From Crocinitomicaceae bacterium (GTDB lineage: Bacteria > Bacteroidota > Bacteroidia > Flavobacteriales_D > Crocinitomicaceae), in assembly GCA_024643725.1 (NCBI GenBank), contig JAHEMJ010000014.1:186001-250000 (forward strand): a DNA stretch of 64,000 bases, read 5' to 3'. Within the stretch, counting starts at the first letter, position 1; the number at the start of each line of letters is the position of its first letter. The notes under the pieces are model-generated. The model was not told the DNA's origin. It searched no databases and saw only the letters and a program-made list of their open reading frames with translations. Made by a program: the position numbers and the translations under genes. Below, one piece after another: positions 36,313-45,416 of this stretch.

Positions 36313-37545
36313 ATGTCAAAAATTAAAGTTGCCAATCCAGTAGTAGAGTTAGATGGGGATGAAATGACCCGCATCATTTGGAAATTCATTAAGGATAAAT
36401 TGATTCTTCCTTATTTGGATCTTGATATTAAATATTACGATTTGGGCATCGAAAAACGCGATGAAACCAACGACCAAATTACCATCGATGCTGCAGAGGC
36501 AATCAAGCAATATAAAGTGGGTATCAAGTGTGCAACCATCACGCCAGATGAAGCGCGTGTGAAAGAGTTCAACTTGAAATCCATGTGGAAATCCCCGAAT
36601 GGAACGATTCGTAACATCTTAGATGGAACCGTTTTCCGTGAGCCGATTGTGATGCAAAACGTTCCTCGTTTGGTGACAAACTGGACCGCTCCAATCATTG
36701 TTGGTCGACATGCTTTTGGTGATCAGTACCGCGCAACAGATGCTGTGTTCAAAGGAAAAGGGAAATTAACCATGACTTTTACACCGGAAGATGGTGGTGA
36801 GGTTCAAAATTTTGAAGTGTACAATTTTAAAGGTGATGGTGTTGGAATGGCTATGTACAACACAGATGAATCTATTCGTGGATTTGCTCAATCTTGTTTT
36901 AATATGGCGCTTTCTAAAAAATGGCCGCTCTACCTTTCTACGAAAAATACCATCTTAAAAAAATACGACGGTCGTTTTAAAGATATCTTCGAAGAAATTT
37001 ACCAAAACGAATTCAAAGCTAAATTTGAAGCTGCTGGGATTGTTTATGAGCACCGTTTAATTGATGATATGGTGGCATCTGCTCTAAAATGGAATGGTAA
37101 TTTCGTTTGGGCTTGTAAAAACTATGATGGGGATGTTCAATCCGATACAGTGGCACAAGGTTTTGGGTCTTTGGGATTAATGACTTCTGTGTTAATTACT
37201 CCAGATGGAGAAATCATGGAGGCTGAAGCAGCACACGGAACCGTGACGCGCCACTACAGAGATTATCAAGCAGGTAAACAAACGTCAACAAATCCAATCG
37301 CTTCCATCTTTGCTTGGACTAGAGGATTAGCATTCCGAGGTAAACTTGACAACAATCAAGCATTGATTGATTTCTGTTTGTCCCTCGAGCGCGTTTGTAT
37401 CGAAACGGTTGAATCGGGTATTATGACCAAAGATTTAGCTGTGTGTATTCATGGAAATAAAGTGAACCACGGTGAACACTATGTATACACTGAAGAATTT
37501 TTAGATGCCCTAGACAAAGGCTTAATTGCTAAAATGAACGCATAA
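36313..37545 (+). CDS. icd: NADP-dependent isocitrate dehydrogenase, eukaryote-like (type II)
   Basis: A 410-residue enzyme that converts isocitrate to 2-oxoglutarate with NADP. It follows the animal/plant IDH1 pattern throughout: [14 protein letters not shown] at the start, [18 protein letters not shown] near residue 95, [13 protein letters not shown] near residue 131 (with the substrate Arg) and [13 protein letters not shown] near residue 305. This differs from the E. coli Icd class. It is known from other Bacteroidota, so it need not mean recent transfer. A UUCG-capped terminator follows directly. Confidence 0.95.
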   Translation: MSKIKVANPVVELDGDEMTRIIWKFIKDKLILPYLDLDIKYYDLGIEKRDETNDQITIDAAEAIKQYKVGIKCATITPDEARVKEFNLKSMWKSPNGTIRNILDGTVFREPIVMQNVPRLVTNWTAPIIVGRHAFGDQYRATDAVFKGKGKLTMTFTPEDGGEVQNFEVYNFKGDGVGMAMYNTDESIRGFAQSCFNMALSKKWPLYLSTKNTILKKYDGRFKDIFEEIYQNEFKAKFEAAGIVYEHRLIDDMVASALKWNGNFVWACKNYDGDVQSDTVAQGFGSLGLMTSVLITPDGEIMEAEAAHGTVTRHYRDYQAGKQTSTNPIASIFAWTRGLAFRGKLDNNQALIDFCLSLERVCIETVESGIMTKDLAVCIHGNKVNHGEHYVYTEEFLDALDKGLIAKMNA

Positions 37546-37548
37546 GAC

Positions 37549-37572
37549 AAGGGGGCTTCGGCCCCCTTTTTT
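37549..37572 (+). terminator. Intrinsic terminator of icd with TTCG tetraloop
   Basis: Stem AAGGGGGC / GCCCCCTT closed by TTCG and followed by T residues; very stable. Confidence 0.92.
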
Positions 37573-37615
37573 GTGCTGTTGTTTTTCCACAACGAAAAAT
37601 CACCTATCTTTCAAC

Positions 37616-39010
37616 ATGCGAATTAAGATTTTTCTAATAGCTTCTTTGTTATGGGCCTTGTGCTCCTGCAAAACGATCGACATAGCTCAACCTACAATTT
37701 CAACCGTTGACTCAACCTTTTTTAACCGACCCCCTTCTCACATTCATATTCCCGTTGAAATTGATTTGACAAGTCAACTGAAGGACGTGGAAAAATCACT
37801 TCCAAAACAATTCGAGGGAAAACAAGAACAATGCGAGGGTGTGAGTTTTTCTTATAAATTTCTTCGTGAGCCTATTGACTTTCAGTTTAAACCAAACATG
37901 CTATATTACGAAGTGGATGGTAAATTTGAACTCAAACTCAACTATTGTCCAAAATGTCATGAGTTATGGGATGAAAAAGGATCATGTACGGTTCCTCGTC
38001 TTTATGCAAGTTGTGGATATGGAGAGCCCATGCGAAAAGTGAAGGTTGCATATGCTACAACCGTCAGTATTACCGATGGATATCGATTTAATACCTCCAC
38101 TAAGCTGAAAAAATTTGATGTGTTAGATCCCTGCGAAATTACGGTGTTTAAATATGATGCAACGAGCCAGGTAGAAAAACAAGTTCGGGTTCAACTTGAA
38201 GCACTAGAAAAAGACATCGATCAACAAATCGAGGACGTGGATATTCGTTCATCACTTCAAGATGTGTGGAAACAACTAGAAGAACCTATGGATTTAAGTG
38301 GATACGGCTTGCTTTATTTAAACCCGAAAAGCATGGCGCTTAGTCCAGTGAGTTTTGAAAATAATGGAAAAAAAGCAAGTTTAAATGCACTATTAACCGT
38401 TCAACCGCTTATTTCAACGAACAACATTCAACAAAAACACACCCCTTTGCCGAATCAATCTACCTACAAAAGTGAAGATGGATTTGAATTGTCCATTTCG
38501 GTGAAAGCTTCCTATGATTCCATTAACACACTCATGAATAAAACGATAAAGGGAATGGACATCCCCTTTCATAATAAACACATCGTCATCGACTCTCTTC
38601 ATGTGCTTGGACAACAAAATCAAAAATTATTGGTGGAGGTTCATTTCTCTGGATCGAAGAAAGGCGTTTTTTACCTTGAAGGAAAACCGGCTATTACACC
38701 TAATCAACATTTCGTTATGTCTGATGTTGCCTACGATTTGAATTCTAAAAGCGTCTTGCTAAAGACCGCCAAATGGATGTTCGATAAGCGTATTTTAGAA
38801 GAATTGAGTAAGGCTGCAGATTATGACCTCGCCCCGTTATTAGAAGAAACGAAAATAAGTATCAACCAACAACTCAACACAACCTTGACGGATGGTGTTT
38901 TTTTATCGGGAAAAGTCGATGAATTATCTGTTTCTAACATTGTTTTAGGGGCTGGTGAGTTTTACATGATGACGATTGTTTCGGGTAACGTGAAACTAAA
39001 GATGAAATAA
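37616..39010 (+). CDS. DUF4403-like lipoprotein
   Basis: A 464-residue exported protein. I start at MRIKIFLIASLL because it gives a clean lipoprotein signal (hydrophobic residues 4-15, Cys at about 16-18); the frame extends upstream only into the icd terminator. The body is a two-part beta-rich fold with repeated HIHIPVEIDL- and KVDELSVSNI-like strands and seems to match DUF4403, a Bacteroidota family of unknown function that may be related to lipid-binding tubular domains. A near-promoter TATCTTTC ends three bases before the ATG. An OmpA-family gene follows after 15 bases, so the two are likely co-transcribed. Confidence 0.72.
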   Translation: MRIKIFLIASLLWALCSCKTIDIAQPTISTVDSTFFNRPPSHIHIPVEIDLTSQLKDVEKSLPKQFEGKQEQCEGVSFSYKFLREPIDFQFKPNMLYYEVDGKFELKLNYCPKCHELWDEKGSCTVPRLYASCGYGEPMRKVKVAYATTVSITDGYRFNTSTKLKKFDVLDPCEITVFKYDATSQVEKQVRVQLEALEKDIDQQIEDVDIRSSLQDVWKQLEEPMDLSGYGLLYLNPKSMALSPVSFENNGKKASLNALLTVQPLISTNNIQQKHTPLPNQSTYKSEDGFELSISVKASYDSINTLMNKTIKGMDIPFHNKHIVIDSLHVLGQQNQKLLVEVHFSGSKKGVFYLEGKPAITPNQHFVMSDVAYDLNSKSVLLKTAKWMFDKRILEELSKAADYDLAPLLEETKISINQQLNTTLTDGVFLSGKVDELSVSNIVLGAGEFYMMTIVSGNVKLKMK

Positions 39011-39025
39011 TTCGTTAAACGCCTC

Positions 39026-40153
39026 GTGCGAACTTTCATCTTATTATTAATTCTACCGACACTTGCTTTTGCACAACAGCGAGATTTTTCGAGTTGTGAA
39101 CATGCATTAACCATTGTTCCAACAGGAAATTATACCGTTTCATTTCTAGGAAAAAAAGGCTTGATTCCGAGCGAAGGGGTCTTCCAACATGCTAAAAATC
39201 CAGGAAAGAATCAACTTTGGATGGACTTTACCACAAGTCAAAAAGGAAGCTTGACCATTTCTTTTTTACATCATAATCAACCCATTCAGTTGTTGATTTT
39301 AAAAGAAAAAGAAGAAGATTTATGCTCCGCGCTGAAAGAACAGAATTTACAGGTGATTGTCGAGCGTTCGATTGATTCCCTCGTCAAGTTAGAAACCGAA
39401 CTAAAAGTAAACGAAAATGACCATTATTTTATCGTGCTTTTAGGTGTAGAGAAATCTAAACAATCCATTGATTGTCAATTTCATTTTCTGATGGATGAAG
39501 AAATGAAAAATAAGTCCTGGCCATTGAACCTTGTTTACAACGAATCCATCCCTGTCTACCACCTGTTCATTCGAGATAAGCTTTCTAAAAATCCAATTGA
39601 AGCACGCATTGTGCTTCAGGGATCAAATGAAATCAACGGCATCTACCGAGCGAGTGATTTGGAAATGAATATGGCCAAAAAAGTGAAAGGTGGTTTATTA
39701 AGAGTGGATGCGGAAGGATATTTGTCCGCTGACTTTGAAAATGCAACGATTCCAATGAGTACGACATTTCACGATACCATTTGGTTAAATCCCATTCAAG
39801 AAGGAATGTTAGCGGAGTTGGATGATGTTTATTTTGCCGCTGGCTTAGCAACGGTTTTAGAAGAATCATATCCAAAATTAAAGCGTTTACGGGATTTTTT
39901 GATTTTAAATCCTACCGTTTCTATTGAAATTCATGGACATGTTAACGAGGATAACGACAAGGACATCGTGTCTATGAAATTATCAAAAAAACGTGCTCAG
40001 AAAGTAGTGGATTATCTTGTCGAAGGAGGTATTGATCCTAAAAGATTAACAGCTATTGGATTTGGAAACACAAAACCTATTTACAAAAATCCGCAAAACG
40101 AGGAAGAAAAAGAAGCTAATCGACGCGTAGAAATTCTAATACGTAAAAACTAA
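39026..40153 (+). CDS. OmpA-family outer-membrane/peptidoglycan-associated protein
   Basis: A 375-residue exported protein. A signal peptide covers residues 1-16 (cut near AFA-Q). The middle has no known domain. The C-terminal 100 residues are an OmpA-like peptidoglycan-binding domain with IEIHGHVNEDND, LSKKRAQKVVDYL and NRRVEILI. The start is GTG at 39026. It follows the DUF4403-like lipoprotein closely, suggesting an envelope pair, and converges on rpiB with a four-base overlap. A beta-barrel is not evident, so it is more likely a periplasmic or lipid-linked cell-wall tether than a porin. Confidence 0.85.
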   Translation: MRTFILLLILPTLAFAQQRDFSSCEHALTIVPTGNYTVSFLGKKGLIPSEGVFQHAKNPGKNQLWMDFTTSQKGSLTISFLHHNQPIQLLILKEKEEDLCSALKEQNLQVIVERSIDSLVKLETELKVNENDHYFIVLLGVEKSKQSIDCQFHFLMDEEMKNKSWPLNLVYNESIPVYHLFIRDKLSKNPIEARIVLQGSNEINGIYRASDLEMNMAKKVKGGLLRVDAEGYLSADFENATIPMSTTFHDTIWLNPIQEGMLAELDDVYFAAGLATVLEESYPKLKRLRDFLILNPTVSIEIHGHVNEDNDKDIVSMKLSKKRAQKVVDYLVEGGIDPKRLTAIGFGNTKPIYKNPQNEEEKEANRRVEILIRKN

Positions 40154-40578
40154 CAAGGGATTTTATTCACCCTGTTTTGATGTCTTCCGCCTTCAAATGG
40201 AGTAGATAAAAATGTATCGACCATTTCTAACGCCAACTCTTCTGATACAAATCGCGCAGGAATAGCCATGATGTTTGCGTCATTATGACTGCGCGCTAAA
40301 GCAGCTATTTCCGTTGTCCAACACAAAGCACTGCGAACACCTTGGTGTTTATTTGCTGTCATGTTAATTCCGTTTCCTGATCCACATAACAAAATACCAA
40401 GCATTCCGTTGTTTTCTTCCACCATGGTTGCAACCGGATGAGCATAATCTGGATAATCTATGCTTTCTTCAGAATAACATCCGTAGTCCTTTACTTCCAT
40501 TCCCTTATCTGTTAAGTATTTCACAATAAGTTCTTTGGTTTTAAATCCAGCGTGGTCACATGCGATTGGAATCATCAT
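40150..40578 (-). CDS. rpiB: Ribose-5-phosphate isomerase B
   Basis: A 142-residue LacA/RpiB-family isomerase that interconverts ribose 5-phosphate and ribulose 5-phosphate. The N-terminal IACDHAGF, the active-site Cys in LCGSGNGINM (about residue 66) and the ARSHNDANIM segment are all typical. Either of two adjacent Met codons can start it. It is divergent from the gene at 41150 and its upstream side opens onto the AT-rich origin-like region; the promoter element at 40600-40607 shares a base with a DnaA-box match. Confidence 0.94.
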   Translation of the reverse strand: MMIPIACDHAGFKTKELIVKYLTDKGMEVKDYGCYSEESIDYPDYAHPVATMVEENNGMLGILLCGSGNGINMTANKHQGVRSALCWTTEIAALARSHNDANIMAIPARFVSEELALEMVDTFLSTPFEGGRHQNRVNKIPC

Positions 40579-40592
40579 AGCGTATTTTCAAT

Positions 40593-41100
40593 TTATTCAC
40601 AAAGGTAATCACTATTCACAAATAGGGAGAGTTATTCACTTTGATGATTTTGTTAAAGAGCTAAACCCTTTGTTTTATTGAAAATGTTTTGGTTAGTTGT
40701 CCACCGATTTTCCTCTTGAATTGTTAATACCTGTGTATAAGCTATCATAACTTTTACTTGCATAAGTCATTCGAAATTCGAATTGCACATTTATTTAATA
40801 TAAGCACGATAAGTTTCGTGTTGTTATATATAGATATCCATGTGGTTATACACTTTTTCTTCTTGTCTTTCTTCGTTTAATTTTCAACAAGTCTCCTTTT
40901 TTGTGGATTGTTTATAAGGTTATATTCATCTTATATTCAATAAGTTAAATAATTATTACTTGTTCATTAACTTGGAGTTTTTGTTTATATCGTCTTCTGC
41001 AAATTTTAACGGATAACTTTTACACAAATGAACAGTCTTAATAAGAGTAATAAAGATTTTAAATAATTTAAAAAAAGAAATATATTATATTAAATAAGGA
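40593..41100. other. Putative chromosomal replication origin (oriC)
   Basis: The only long gap in the window, lying between divergent rpiB and the DUF4175-like gene. Perfect TTWTNCACA DnaA-box matches are at 40593-40601 (TTATTCACA), 40732-40740 (minus, TTATACACA) and 41018-41026 (TTTTACACA). One-mismatch copies are at 40612-40620, 40632-40640 and 40846-40854; two-mismatch copies at 40697-40705 and 40902-40910 (minus). Two stretches are extremely AT-rich: 40911-40975 and 41040-41097, the latter a candidate unwinding element. A TTCGAA-A-TTCGAA pair lies near 40771-40783. Two parS sites lie 4.3-4.8 kb away. No coding sequence or RNA is visible in the gap. Origin function is inference; a multi-site regulatory region is the alternative. 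Confidence 0.6.
40600..40607 (-). promoter_or_regulatory. -7 promoter element TACCTTTG before rpiB
   Basis: Perfect TAnnTTTG match on the minus strand, 21 bases before the rpiB ATG. It overlaps the end of the DnaA-box match at 40593-40601. Confidence 0.55.
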
Positions 41101-41109
41101 GATCCAGAT

Positions 41110-41117
41110 TAAATTTG
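41110..41117 (+). promoter_or_regulatory. -7 promoter element TAAATTTG
   Basis: Perfect TAnnTTTG match 32 bases before the ATG at 41150; it supports that start over the in-frame TTG at 41120. Confidence 0.55.
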
Positions 41118-41149
41118 CCTTGTATCAAAATCTTGAATACTTTTATCTC

Positions 41150-44100
41150 ATGGAAAATAGCTTTGACGTACTGATTCTTCAAATTGATGCTTTTATACGA
41201 AAGTACTACAAGAATCAAATGATTCGAGGAATTTTGCTGTTTTTTGTCATCTTCTTGTTAACGTTCTTGTTAGCGACGAGTTTGGAATATGTGGGTCGAT
41301 TCAACTCCTTGGTAAGAGCTGTTTTCTTTTTTGGTTTTATTGGATTGAATGGATACGTTCTCGTTCGATTCTTTGTAATCCCCTTGAGTAAACTTAGTTC
41401 GTTTGGAAAACAAATCAGTCGCCTTCAAGCTGCTGAAATTATCGGGACATTTTTCCCGAATGTTTCAGATCGACTTAAAAACACACTCCAGTTACAACAA
41501 AGTTTAGTTCACCAGGAAGGAAATATGGAATTATTAAGGGCTAGTGTAAATCAACGCTCAAATGCACTAAGTATCATTCCTTTTAAAAATGCCATCGAAA
41601 TAGGAGAGAATAAAAAATACTTAAGGTATTTAATTCCTTTGTTTTTATGTTTTATTCTGATTGCGATATTTATTCCATCAGTCATAACGCAAGGAACAGA
41701 ACATGTGGTATATTATAATCAGGAATTCAAAGATCCCGCGCCGTTTGATTTTAAGTTGATAACAGATGACTTGGTGTTAGAGGAAGGTAAAGATTTTCTT
41801 GTCAATCTAGAAATTAGTCCAAATAAACAAGGTGAAAAGGTACTTCCTAATCAAGTTTACATTGTTTCAGAACAAGGGAAGTTTTTATTATTACGCAAAA
41901 CCAAAAACACCTTTATAGGTTCGATTAAAAAACCACGTAAAAACACTTCTTTTTATTTTACAACGAATGAATTTGATAGTAAGCGCTTTCACTTAAATGT
42001 GATTGGAAAGTCATTGATTGGAAAAATTCAAGCAGTTTGTACTTATCCAGCTTACTTAGGTAAAACAAATGAAACAATTGATAATGTAGGTGATTTAACA
42101 CTTCCGGAAGGCACTGTTGTAGAATATCGCGTTCGAACAAAAAACGCGAAACGAACAGAGGTTCGTAGTTTGAAGTGGTCTTCCTATTTTACGGAGGAAT
42201 CGTTTAAGTTTAAACAAAATTGTAAGGAGGATAAGCTGTTGACTTTTATTCTTGAAAATAAATTTCAAAAACAAAAAGATACAGTGAACTACAAAATCAA
42301 TGTGTTAAAAGATGCATTTCCTTCTATAGAGGTGGCGGAACAATCAGATTCTATTTCAGCAGGATTAAAATTCTTTAATGGAGTGATTTCTGATGATTAT
42401 GGGTTGAAAAACCTTCAATTCGTATATAAAATTACCCAGGAAAACGGGAAAAGTAAAGAGGTAAGGATGCCTGTTCAACAGGTAGCTGGTTCTCAAATGA
42501 ATTTCAATTTTGCGGTGGATTTTAATCGGGAAAATGTGAAATTGAACGATAAAATAAACTACTATTTTGTGGTATATGATAATGATGGAGTTAATGGAAG
42601 TAAGGCAAGTAAAAGTCAATTATTTACTTATGAACTTCCTTCTTTAGAGGAATTAAATGATACTAGAAATAAAGAACAAGAGCAAACTAAAGAAGAACTA
42701 GATCAATTATTAAAGAAAACCAAAGAATTTCAAAAGAACATTTCTGAATTAAAAAAGGAGGCGTTGAATGCTAAATCATCGGACTGGAATAAATTAAATA
42801 AAGTTCAGCAATTGAAAGAGGAGCAATCGACACTTATGGAGTCACTTCAGAAAGTTCAAAATGAAATGGAGAAGAGTTTGGAAGAAAAAAACCAATTATC
42901 TCCTATGGATAAGGAACTCCTTGAAAAACAGGAAATGATTGAAAAATTACTGGATGAGTTAATGGATGATGAACTGAAAAAGTTATTAGATGAATTAGAA
43001 AAACTTTTACAACAAAATAATAAGGAACAGTTAAAGGAAAAAATGGAAGAATTGAATCAATCCAGTGAGGATATGAAAAAGCAATTGGACCGTAGCCTTG
43101 AAATGTTGAAGAAAATGCAGTTGAATGAACGAATAGATGATGTTGAGAAGGAATTAAAGGAATTAGCGAAAGAACAAGAAGAATTAAGAGAAGAAACAAA
43201 GGAAAATGCTTCAAAAGAGGAATTACTTAAAAAGCAAGAGGAACTAAATAAGAAGTTTGAAGAATTAAAAAAAGACCTTGAAAATTTAGATAAATTGAAT
43301 AAAGAATTGGAAAAACCAATGGACTTAGGAAATTTAGAAGAGTTAAAAGAAGGGGTAACTGAGGATTTAAAAGAAGCCAAAGAAGGCATTGAACAGGGTA
43401 AAGAAAAGAAGGCGGGAGAAAGTCAAAAATCAGCAGCGGAAGGAATGAATTCGATGGCTAATCAACTAAATGCGAAGCAACAACAGTCGAATAAAAAGGA
43501 GCAGGAAGAAGATATGAAATCACTGCGCAATATTTTAGAAAGCTTGATGACACTCAGTTTTGATCAAGAAGCTTTAATGAATAAGTTTACAAAAATTACC
43601 ACTCAAGATCCAATGTATCGTCGTTTGGGTAGAAGACAACAGCGTATTATTGATGAAACGAAAATAGTAAAGGACAGTTTATTAGCGCTTGCAAAACGCC
43701 AACCTAAGATAGCATCGTTTATTGATAAGGAATTGAATTCCATTGAAAATAATCAACGGATGTCGGTAGAAGATATTGATGATCACCGAAAAAAGGATTT
43801 GAATAAACACCAGCAATTAGTCATGACTTCCTATAATAATTTAGCTTTATTATTAAACGAGGCATTGCAAAGCATGCAAAATCAAATGCAATCAGAAATG
43901 GCTGGAAGTGGCAGTTGTAATAATCCTGGTAAGGGAAGGCCAAAACCTGGACAATCAATGTCAACAGGTGACATGAAAGAAATGTTAAAAAAACAATTGG
44001 AACAAATGCAAAAAGGCCCGAATCCAGGCGGTAGTAAACCAGGTGACAAACCGGGAGATAAACCAGGTGATAAGCCGGGAGGAAAACCGGGCGGATCGGG

Positions 44101-44539
44101 ACAAAGCATGTTGGGATTAGGTAATAAAGAAATGGCTAAAATGGCGGCTGAACAAACAGCTATTCGTCAACGATTAGAACAACTTAGAAACGAAATGAAT
44201 AAGGATGGAAAGGGATTGGGTAATCAATTGAATCCATTGATAAAAGAATTGGAAGAACAAGAGAAGAACATCATCAATCAGAACTTTAATAAGGAGATGG
44301 TCAATCGTCAAAAGGAAATCTTAACTCGTCTGTTGGAAAGTGAAAAAGCATTGATGGAAAGAGGATATGAAGAAAAAAGAGAATCTAAATCAGGAAAAGA
44401 TGAAGATTATGGTAACAAAATCCGTTTTGATGAGTATAACAAATCAAAATTGAAGGAATTGGAACTATTGAAGTCTGCTGACCCTTCACTACGTCAGTAT
44501 TACAAAGAAAAGGCGAATCAATATTTCAATTTAAATTAA
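41150..44539 (+). CDS. DUF4175-like membrane protein with long coiled coil
   Basis: A 1129-residue protein. Two hydrophobic segments at about residues 30-50 and 55-78, and a third near 165-185, anchor the N-terminus. A beta-rich region spans about 200-500. From about 500 to 790 it is an almost continuous Lys/Glu/Gln coiled coil with the composition of SMC-like rods, then a helical domain, four PGDK-type repeats at about 964-979, and a charged C-terminus. It appears to match DUF4175, a Bacteroidota protein of unknown role. It lies directly beside the putative oriC and upstream of the RsbW-like gene (24 bases), ybeY and mnmG. ATG at 41150 is chosen from the promoter element. Confidence 0.78.
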   Translation: MENSFDVLILQIDAFIRKYYKNQMIRGILLFFVIFLLTFLLATSLEYVGRFNSLVRAVFFFGFIGLNGYVLVRFFVIPLSKLSSFGKQISRLQAAEIIGTFFPNVSDRLKNTLQLQQSLVHQEGNMELLRASVNQRSNALSIIPFKNAIEIGENKKYLRYLIPLFLCFILIAIFIPSVITQGTEHVVYYNQEFKDPAPFDFKLITDDLVLEEGKDFLVNLEISPNKQGEKVLPNQVYIVSEQGKFLLLRKTKNTFIGSIKKPRKNTSFYFTTNEFDSKRFHLNVIGKSLIGKIQAVCTYPAYLGKTNETIDNVGDLTLPEGTVVEYRVRTKNAKRTEVRSLKWSSYFTEESFKFKQNCKEDKLLTFILENKFQKQKDTVNYKINVLKDAFPSIEVAEQSDSISAGLKFFNGVISDDYGLKNLQFVYKITQENGKSKEVRMPVQQVAGSQMNFNFAVDFNRENVKLNDKINYYFVVYDNDGVNGSKASKSQLFTYELPSLEELNDTRNKEQEQTKEELDQLLKKTKEFQKNISELKKEALNAKSSDWNKLNKVQQLKEEQSTLMESLQKVQNEMEKSLEEKNQLSPMDKELLEKQEMIEKLLDELMDDELKKLLDELEKLLQQNNKEQLKEKMEELNQSSEDMKKQLDRSLEMLKKMQLNERIDDVEKELKELAKEQEELREETKENASKEELLKKQEELNKKFEELKKDLENLDKLNKELEKPMDLGNLEELKEGVTEDLKEAKEGIEQGKEKKAGESQKSAAEGMNSMANQLNAKQQQSNKKEQEEDMKSLRNILESLMTLSFDQEALMNKFTKITTQDPMYRRLGRRQQRIIDETKIVKDSLLALAKRQPKIASFIDKELNSIENNQRMSVEDIDDHRKKDLNKHQQLVMTSYNNLALLLNEALQSMQNQMQSEMAGSGSCNNPGKGRPKPGQSMSTGDMKEMLKKQLEQMQKGPNPGGSKPGDKPGDKPGDKPGGKPGGSGQSMLGLGNKEMAKMAAEQTAIRQRLEQLRNEMNKDGKGLGNQLNPLIKELEEQEKNIINQNFNKEMVNRQKEILTRLLESEKALMERGYEEKRESKSGKDEDYGNKIRFDEYNKSKLKELELLKSADPSLRQYYKEKANQYFNLN
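44039..44086 (+). repeat. Tandem 12-bp repeat encoding PGDK units
   Basis: Four consecutive 12-base units coding for Pro-Gly-Asp-Lys (three) and Pro-Gly-Gly-Lys (one) inside the DUF4175-like gene, flanked by more Pro/Gly. The third positions vary between units, so it is not a recent slippage array. Confidence 0.85.
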
Positions 44540-44563
44540 GTAGCATTTCCTGTAAAAGGTCAT

Positions 44564-44977
44564 ATGAAAGAAGGATTTAATATTATAGAGAAAACAACGT
44601 TACCATCTGATTATCAATCTCTTGTGGATGTTGAGAATCTGGTTGAGCGCGTTTGCCAAACGTTGCATATCCAGGAGGATGCATTCGGAAATATTCTCAT
44701 TTCGGTCACAGAGGCTGTGAATAATGCCATTTGCCACGGTAACGGAAATGATCAATCATTGTACATCGAGGTGGCAGTGGCAGAGAACTCTGAGTCTTTT
44801 TGTTTTCATGTGAAGGATGATGGAAATGGATTTGATTACAATAATCTTCCGGATCCAACAGCTCCCGAAAATATCCTAAAAGAAAATGGAAGAGGAATCT
44901 TTTTAATGAAGAGTTTGGCTGATGAAGTTGAATTCAATGAAAAAGGGAATGAAGTGACGATTTATTTTAGTAAATGA
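44564..44977 (+). CDS. Serine-kinase/anti-sigma-like ATP-binding protein (RsbW type)
   Basis: A 137-residue single GHKL ATPase domain. The N-box is SVTEAVNNAICHGNG (about residue 45) and the G1/G2 boxes are DDGNGFD and ENGRGIFLMKSLADEV. There is no sensor or phospho-acceptor domain, as in SpoIIAB/RsbW. These proteins bind a sigma factor or phosphorylate an STAS-domain partner; neither partner is encoded nearby. The order RsbW-like, ybeY, mnmG is, to my knowledge, common in Bacteroidota. The stop overlaps the ybeY start by four bases (ATGA). Confidence 0.87.
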   Translation: MKEGFNIIEKTTLPSDYQSLVDVENLVERVCQTLHIQEDAFGNILISVTEAVNNAICHGNGNDQSLYIEVAVAENSESFCFHVKDDGNGFDYNNLPDPTAPENILKENGRGIFLMKSLADEVEFNEKGNEVTIYFSK

Positions 44978-45411
44978 TTTCTTTCCAATTTATCGATTTA
45001 AAAAAACCTCGTTTTTTAAGAATGAATCAACTCAAGTCCTTTTTAAAGGTTCTTGTGAGGGATGAGGGTAAACATCTTGGTGATTTGTCTGTTGTTATTT
45101 GTACGGATGAGTATTTGCTAAAGGTGAATCAAGATTTTTTACAGCACGATTACTACACGGATATCATTACGTTTGATTATTGTGATGACGATGTTGTTTC
45201 TGGGGATTTGTTAATCTCATATGAACGGGTTTTAGAAAATAGCATACTGGAGAATACAGGTGAAGAAAATGAGTTTTATCGCGTTGTTTTCCATGGACTT
45301 TTACATTTGTGTGGATATAAGGATAAATCTGAAAAGGATATATTGTTAATGCGCTCAAAGGAAAATGAATATTTAACCAAGTTTGTTTCACGTGAAACAA
45401 ATAAAGATTAA
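44974..45411 (+). CDS. ybeY: Endoribonuclease YbeY (16S rRNA maturation)
   Basis: A 145-residue single-strand endoribonuclease acting in 16S 3'-end maturation and ribosome quality control. The metal motif is [11 protein letters not shown]: His107 and His111 are present, but the third position, His in E. coli, is Asp117. Bacteroidota homologues seem to share this change. The [11 protein letters not shown] block near residue 58 is family-typical. The last codons run through the first parS site, which spells FVSRETNK in this frame. mnmG follows 28 bases after the stop. Confidence 0.93.
   Translation: MISFQFIDLKKPRFLRMNQLKSFLKVLVRDEGKHLGDLSVVICTDEYLLKVNQDFLQHDYYTDIITFDYCDDDVVSGDLLISYERVLENSILENTGEENEFYRVVFHGLLHLCGYKDKSEKDILLMRSKENEYLTKFVSRETNKD
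45382..45401. other. parS site 1 (ParB-binding centromere-like palindrome)
   Basis: The 16-bp core TGTTTCACGTGAAACA at 45384-45399 is identical to the perfect bacterial parS consensus, and the palindrome extends to 20 bp here. It lies within the last codons of ybeY. ParB spreading from parS near the origin drives chromosome segregation and SMC loading in many bacteria. Confidence 0.9.
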
Positions 45412-45416
45412 AAAAG

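Noticed and set aside
36313-37545. Eukaryote-like isocitrate dehydrogenase as evidence of recent gene transfer
   Set aside because: This subfamily is known in other Bacteroidota, and the gene's base and codon use look like its neighbours.
43057-43389. 110-codon minus-strand frame rich in Ser, Phe and Asn
   Set aside because: It is the antisense image of the Lys/Glu-rich coiled coil of the DUF4175-like gene; composition is fully explained by that.
43882-44109. Minus-strand Pro/Gly/Leu repeat frame
   Set aside because: Antisense reading of the PGDK repeat; no promoter element and no independent support.
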